Origin: an uncultured Myxococcales bacterium
GTDB lineage: Bacteria; Myxococcota_A; UBA9042
Reading direction: 5' to 3'
NCBI GenBank assembly: GCA_903917305.1
Contig: CAIXAA010000349.1
Coordinates: 1 to 8,449, forward strand
Length of the DNA stretch: 8,449 nt
Shown here: piece by piece, positions 7,065 through 8,449 of the stretch
Layout of the letters: the number at the start of each line of letters is the position of its first letter
How positions within the stretch are numbered: position 1 is the first letter of the stretch
Notes under the pieces: model-generated
What the model saw: the letters and a program-made list of their open reading frames with translations, nothing else
Database searches by the model: none
What the model was told of the DNA's origin: nothing
Position numbers and translations under genes: made by a program

Positions 7065-8449
7065 ATGCCCGGCACGCTAGCCAAGCCCGCCTGGATCATC
7101 CGCACGTACGCCGGCTTTGGCGACGCGCTCGCTTCCAACCAGCGTTTTCGCGACAACCTGGCGCGCGGCCAGACCGGCCTGTCCGTCGCCTTCGACCTCG
7201 CGACGCAATGCGGCTACGACGCCGACCACGCGATGGCGCGCGGCGAGGTGGGCCAGACCGGCGTGTCGGTCTCGCATCTCGGCGACATGCGGACGCTTTT
7301 CGATGGCATCGATCTCGCCACCGCCAACACTTCGCTGACCATCAACGCGACGGCGCCCTGGCTCTACGCGCTCTACCTCGCCCTGGCCGATGAGCGGGGC
7401 GTGCCGCGCACGGCGCTGCGGGGCACGACGCAGAACGATTTGCTCAAGGAATTCGTGGCGCGCGGCACCTACGTGTTCGCGCCCGACGCGTCCCTGCGCC
7501 TGTCCACGGACCTCATTGCGTTTTCGGCGGAAGAGACGCCGCGGTGGAACCCTACGAATTGCTGCGGTTATCACCTGATGGAGTCCGGCGCTGGACCGGC
7601 GGAGGAGGTCGGCTTTGCCCTGGCCGGCGCCTTGCTGCTGCTCGACGACGTGCGGCCCAAGCTGGCTGCGGCGGCCTTCGCGCGCGTGGTGCATGCCATC
7701 AGCTTCTTTGTGAACTCCGGCATCGAACTCGTGCCGGAAATCGCCAAGATTCGCGTGTTTGCCAAGCTCTGGCCGGCGCTGTGCGAGGAGCGCTACGGCG
7801 TCCTCCCCAAGTTCCGCGCCGGCTGCCAGGTGCGGTCGCTCACGCTGACGGCGCAGCAGCCCGAGGTGAACATCGTGCGCATCGCGCTGCAGGCGCTGCC
7901 GGTCGTGCTGTCGGCGTCGGCGCGGGTCGGCGCGCTGCAACTTCCCGGATTTCGGGAGGCTCTGGCCCTGCCCGACGAGGCGGAGCAGACGCTGGCCCTG
8001 CGCACGCAGCAGGTGCTGATGTACGAGACCGGCATTGCGGAATACCCTGACATCTTTGAGGGAAGCATTGTCATCGCCGCGGAGATGGCGCGCATCGAGC
8101 AGCAGGCGCGCGACATTGTGGCGCAGAGCCTGCAGCGCGGCTACGCGCGCACCATCGACCAGCTGGCGCGGCTGCTGAGCCAGCGCATGGCGGAGCACCA
8201 GGCGGCCATCGAGAGCGGGGCGCGGCCGGTGGTCGGCGTGAATTGCTTTGAGGATGCAGTGCCTTTCGCGGCGCCGTCGCAGGCCACGGCGGGGGCGCAG
8301 GTCCAGGACGTGACGGCCGAGAGGACGCGCGCCCTGGCGGCGTGGCGCGCGCAGCGCGACGATAAATCCTGGCGGGACGTGCGGTTGCAGTTGCAGGCGG
8401 CGTGGCGCGCGGGCGGCAGCGTGCTGGAAGCCTCGATCCTGTTCGCCAA
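7065..8449 (+). CDS. Cobalamin-dependent acyl-CoA mutase, MeaA/ethylmalonyl-CoA mutase-like (runs off right edge)
   Basis: The visible 461 codons are the substrate-binding TIM-barrel part of a methylmalonyl-CoA mutase family enzyme, which rearranges the acyl carbon skeleton by an adenosylcobalamin radical mechanism. Family motifs: RTYAGF (13-18), GQTGLSVAFDLATQCGYDADH (35-55), SHLGDMRTLFDGI (70-82), GTTQNDLLKE (120-129), SLTLTAQQPEVNIVRI, ETGIAEYPDIFEGS. The wording (TSLTINATAPW, RGTYVFAP, HLMESGAGPAEEVGFAL, RPVVGVN) is closest, from memory, to MeaA/ethylmalonyl-CoA mutase, which makes methylsuccinyl-CoA in the ethylmalonyl-CoA pathway. The CoA-binding Arg is kept (Arg251), and the position of the classical mutase active-site His is Gln292, as I recall for MeaA. 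It starts abruptly at the barrel without the long N-terminus of standard mutases. Any B12-binding domain would lie beyond the window. Methylmalonyl- or another acyl-CoA substrate cannot be excluded. Confidence 0.9.
   Translation, partial: MPGTLAKPAWIIRTYAGFGDALASNQRFRDNLARGQTGLSVAFDLATQCGYDADHAMARGEVGQTGVSVSHLGDMRTLFDGIDLATANTSLTINATAPWLYALYLALADERGVPRTALRGTTQNDLLKEFVARGTYVFAPDASLRLSTDLIAFSAEETPRWNPTNCCGYHLMESGAGPAEEVGFALAGALLLLDDVRPKLAAAAFARVVHAISFFVNSGIELVPEIAKIRVFAKLWPALCEERYGVLPKFRAGCQVRSLTLTAQQPEVNIVRIALQALPVVLSASARVGALQLPGFREALALPDEAEQTLALRTQQVLMYETGIAEYPDIFEGSIVIAAEMARIEQQARDIVAQSLQRGYARTIDQLARLLSQRMAEHQAAIESGARPVVGVNCFEDAVPFAAPSQATAGAQVQDVTAERTRALAAWRAQRDDKSWRDVRLQLQAAWRAGGSVLEASILFA

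Noticed and set aside
6788..7393. Plus-strand frame with Arg-Ala-Gly-Thr-Gly repeats
   Set aside because: It reads the 18-bp repeat in another frame, then overlaps the mutase out of frame. It has no ribosome binding site, and its start lies inside the esterase signal peptide on the other strand.
7077..8198. A 373-codon minus-strand frame opposite the mutase
   Set aside because: It is antisense to continuous, highly conserved mutase motifs and has His/Arg-rich shadow composition.

Overview
The window is strongly GC-rich, with G or C in most third codon positions, and is densely coded. A very large Ser/Thr kinase with PEGA-like and NTPase-like modules, a RecA of proteobacterial type, several lipoproteins, and a recA upstream dyad resembling the Myxococcus-type LexA box together suggest a Myxococcota (formerly deltaproteobacterial) chromosome. 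That placement is inference; no rRNA or other taxonomic marker apart from recA is present.

Left part (1-4392), all on the minus strand: a tightly packed cluster transcribed leftward. It runs from a 1163-aa Ser/Thr protein kinase (TTG start at 4392), to a GNAT acetyltransferase about 30 bases after the kinase stop, to a proline-rich lipoprotein whose ATG overlaps the acetyltransferase stop by 4 bases and which runs off the left edge. The lipoprotein is easy to miss because its reading frame is open at the window edge.

Middle (4393-5691): a 183-base divergent control region separates the kinase from recA. It holds an 18-bp dyad that fits a LexA operator and a strong recA ribosome binding site. 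recA is complete (359 aa). A long stem-loop lies between recA and the convergent downstream gene.

Right part (5692-8449): a minus-strand secreted or lipid-anchored hydrolase of the pectin acetylesterase/Notum type, with a calcium-loop-like insertion, is divergent from a plus-strand cobalamin-dependent acyl-CoA mutase resembling MeaA (ethylmalonyl-CoA mutase), which runs off the right edge. Their 197-base shared upstream region contains four copies of an 18-bp repeat that would encode Glu-Pro repeats in frame with the mutase, followed by a promoter-like sequence and a ribosome binding site that favour a mutase start downstream of the repeat.

Functionally the window mixes housekeeping DNA repair (recA), signalling (kinase operon), cell-envelope hydrolysis and central carbon metabolism. 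I see no mobile element, CRISPR array, tRNA or rRNA. The items most worth a second look are the apparently inactive NTPase module in the kinase, the SOS-like dyad in a promoter region shared with the kinase operon, and the in-frame Glu-Pro repeat upstream of the mutase.
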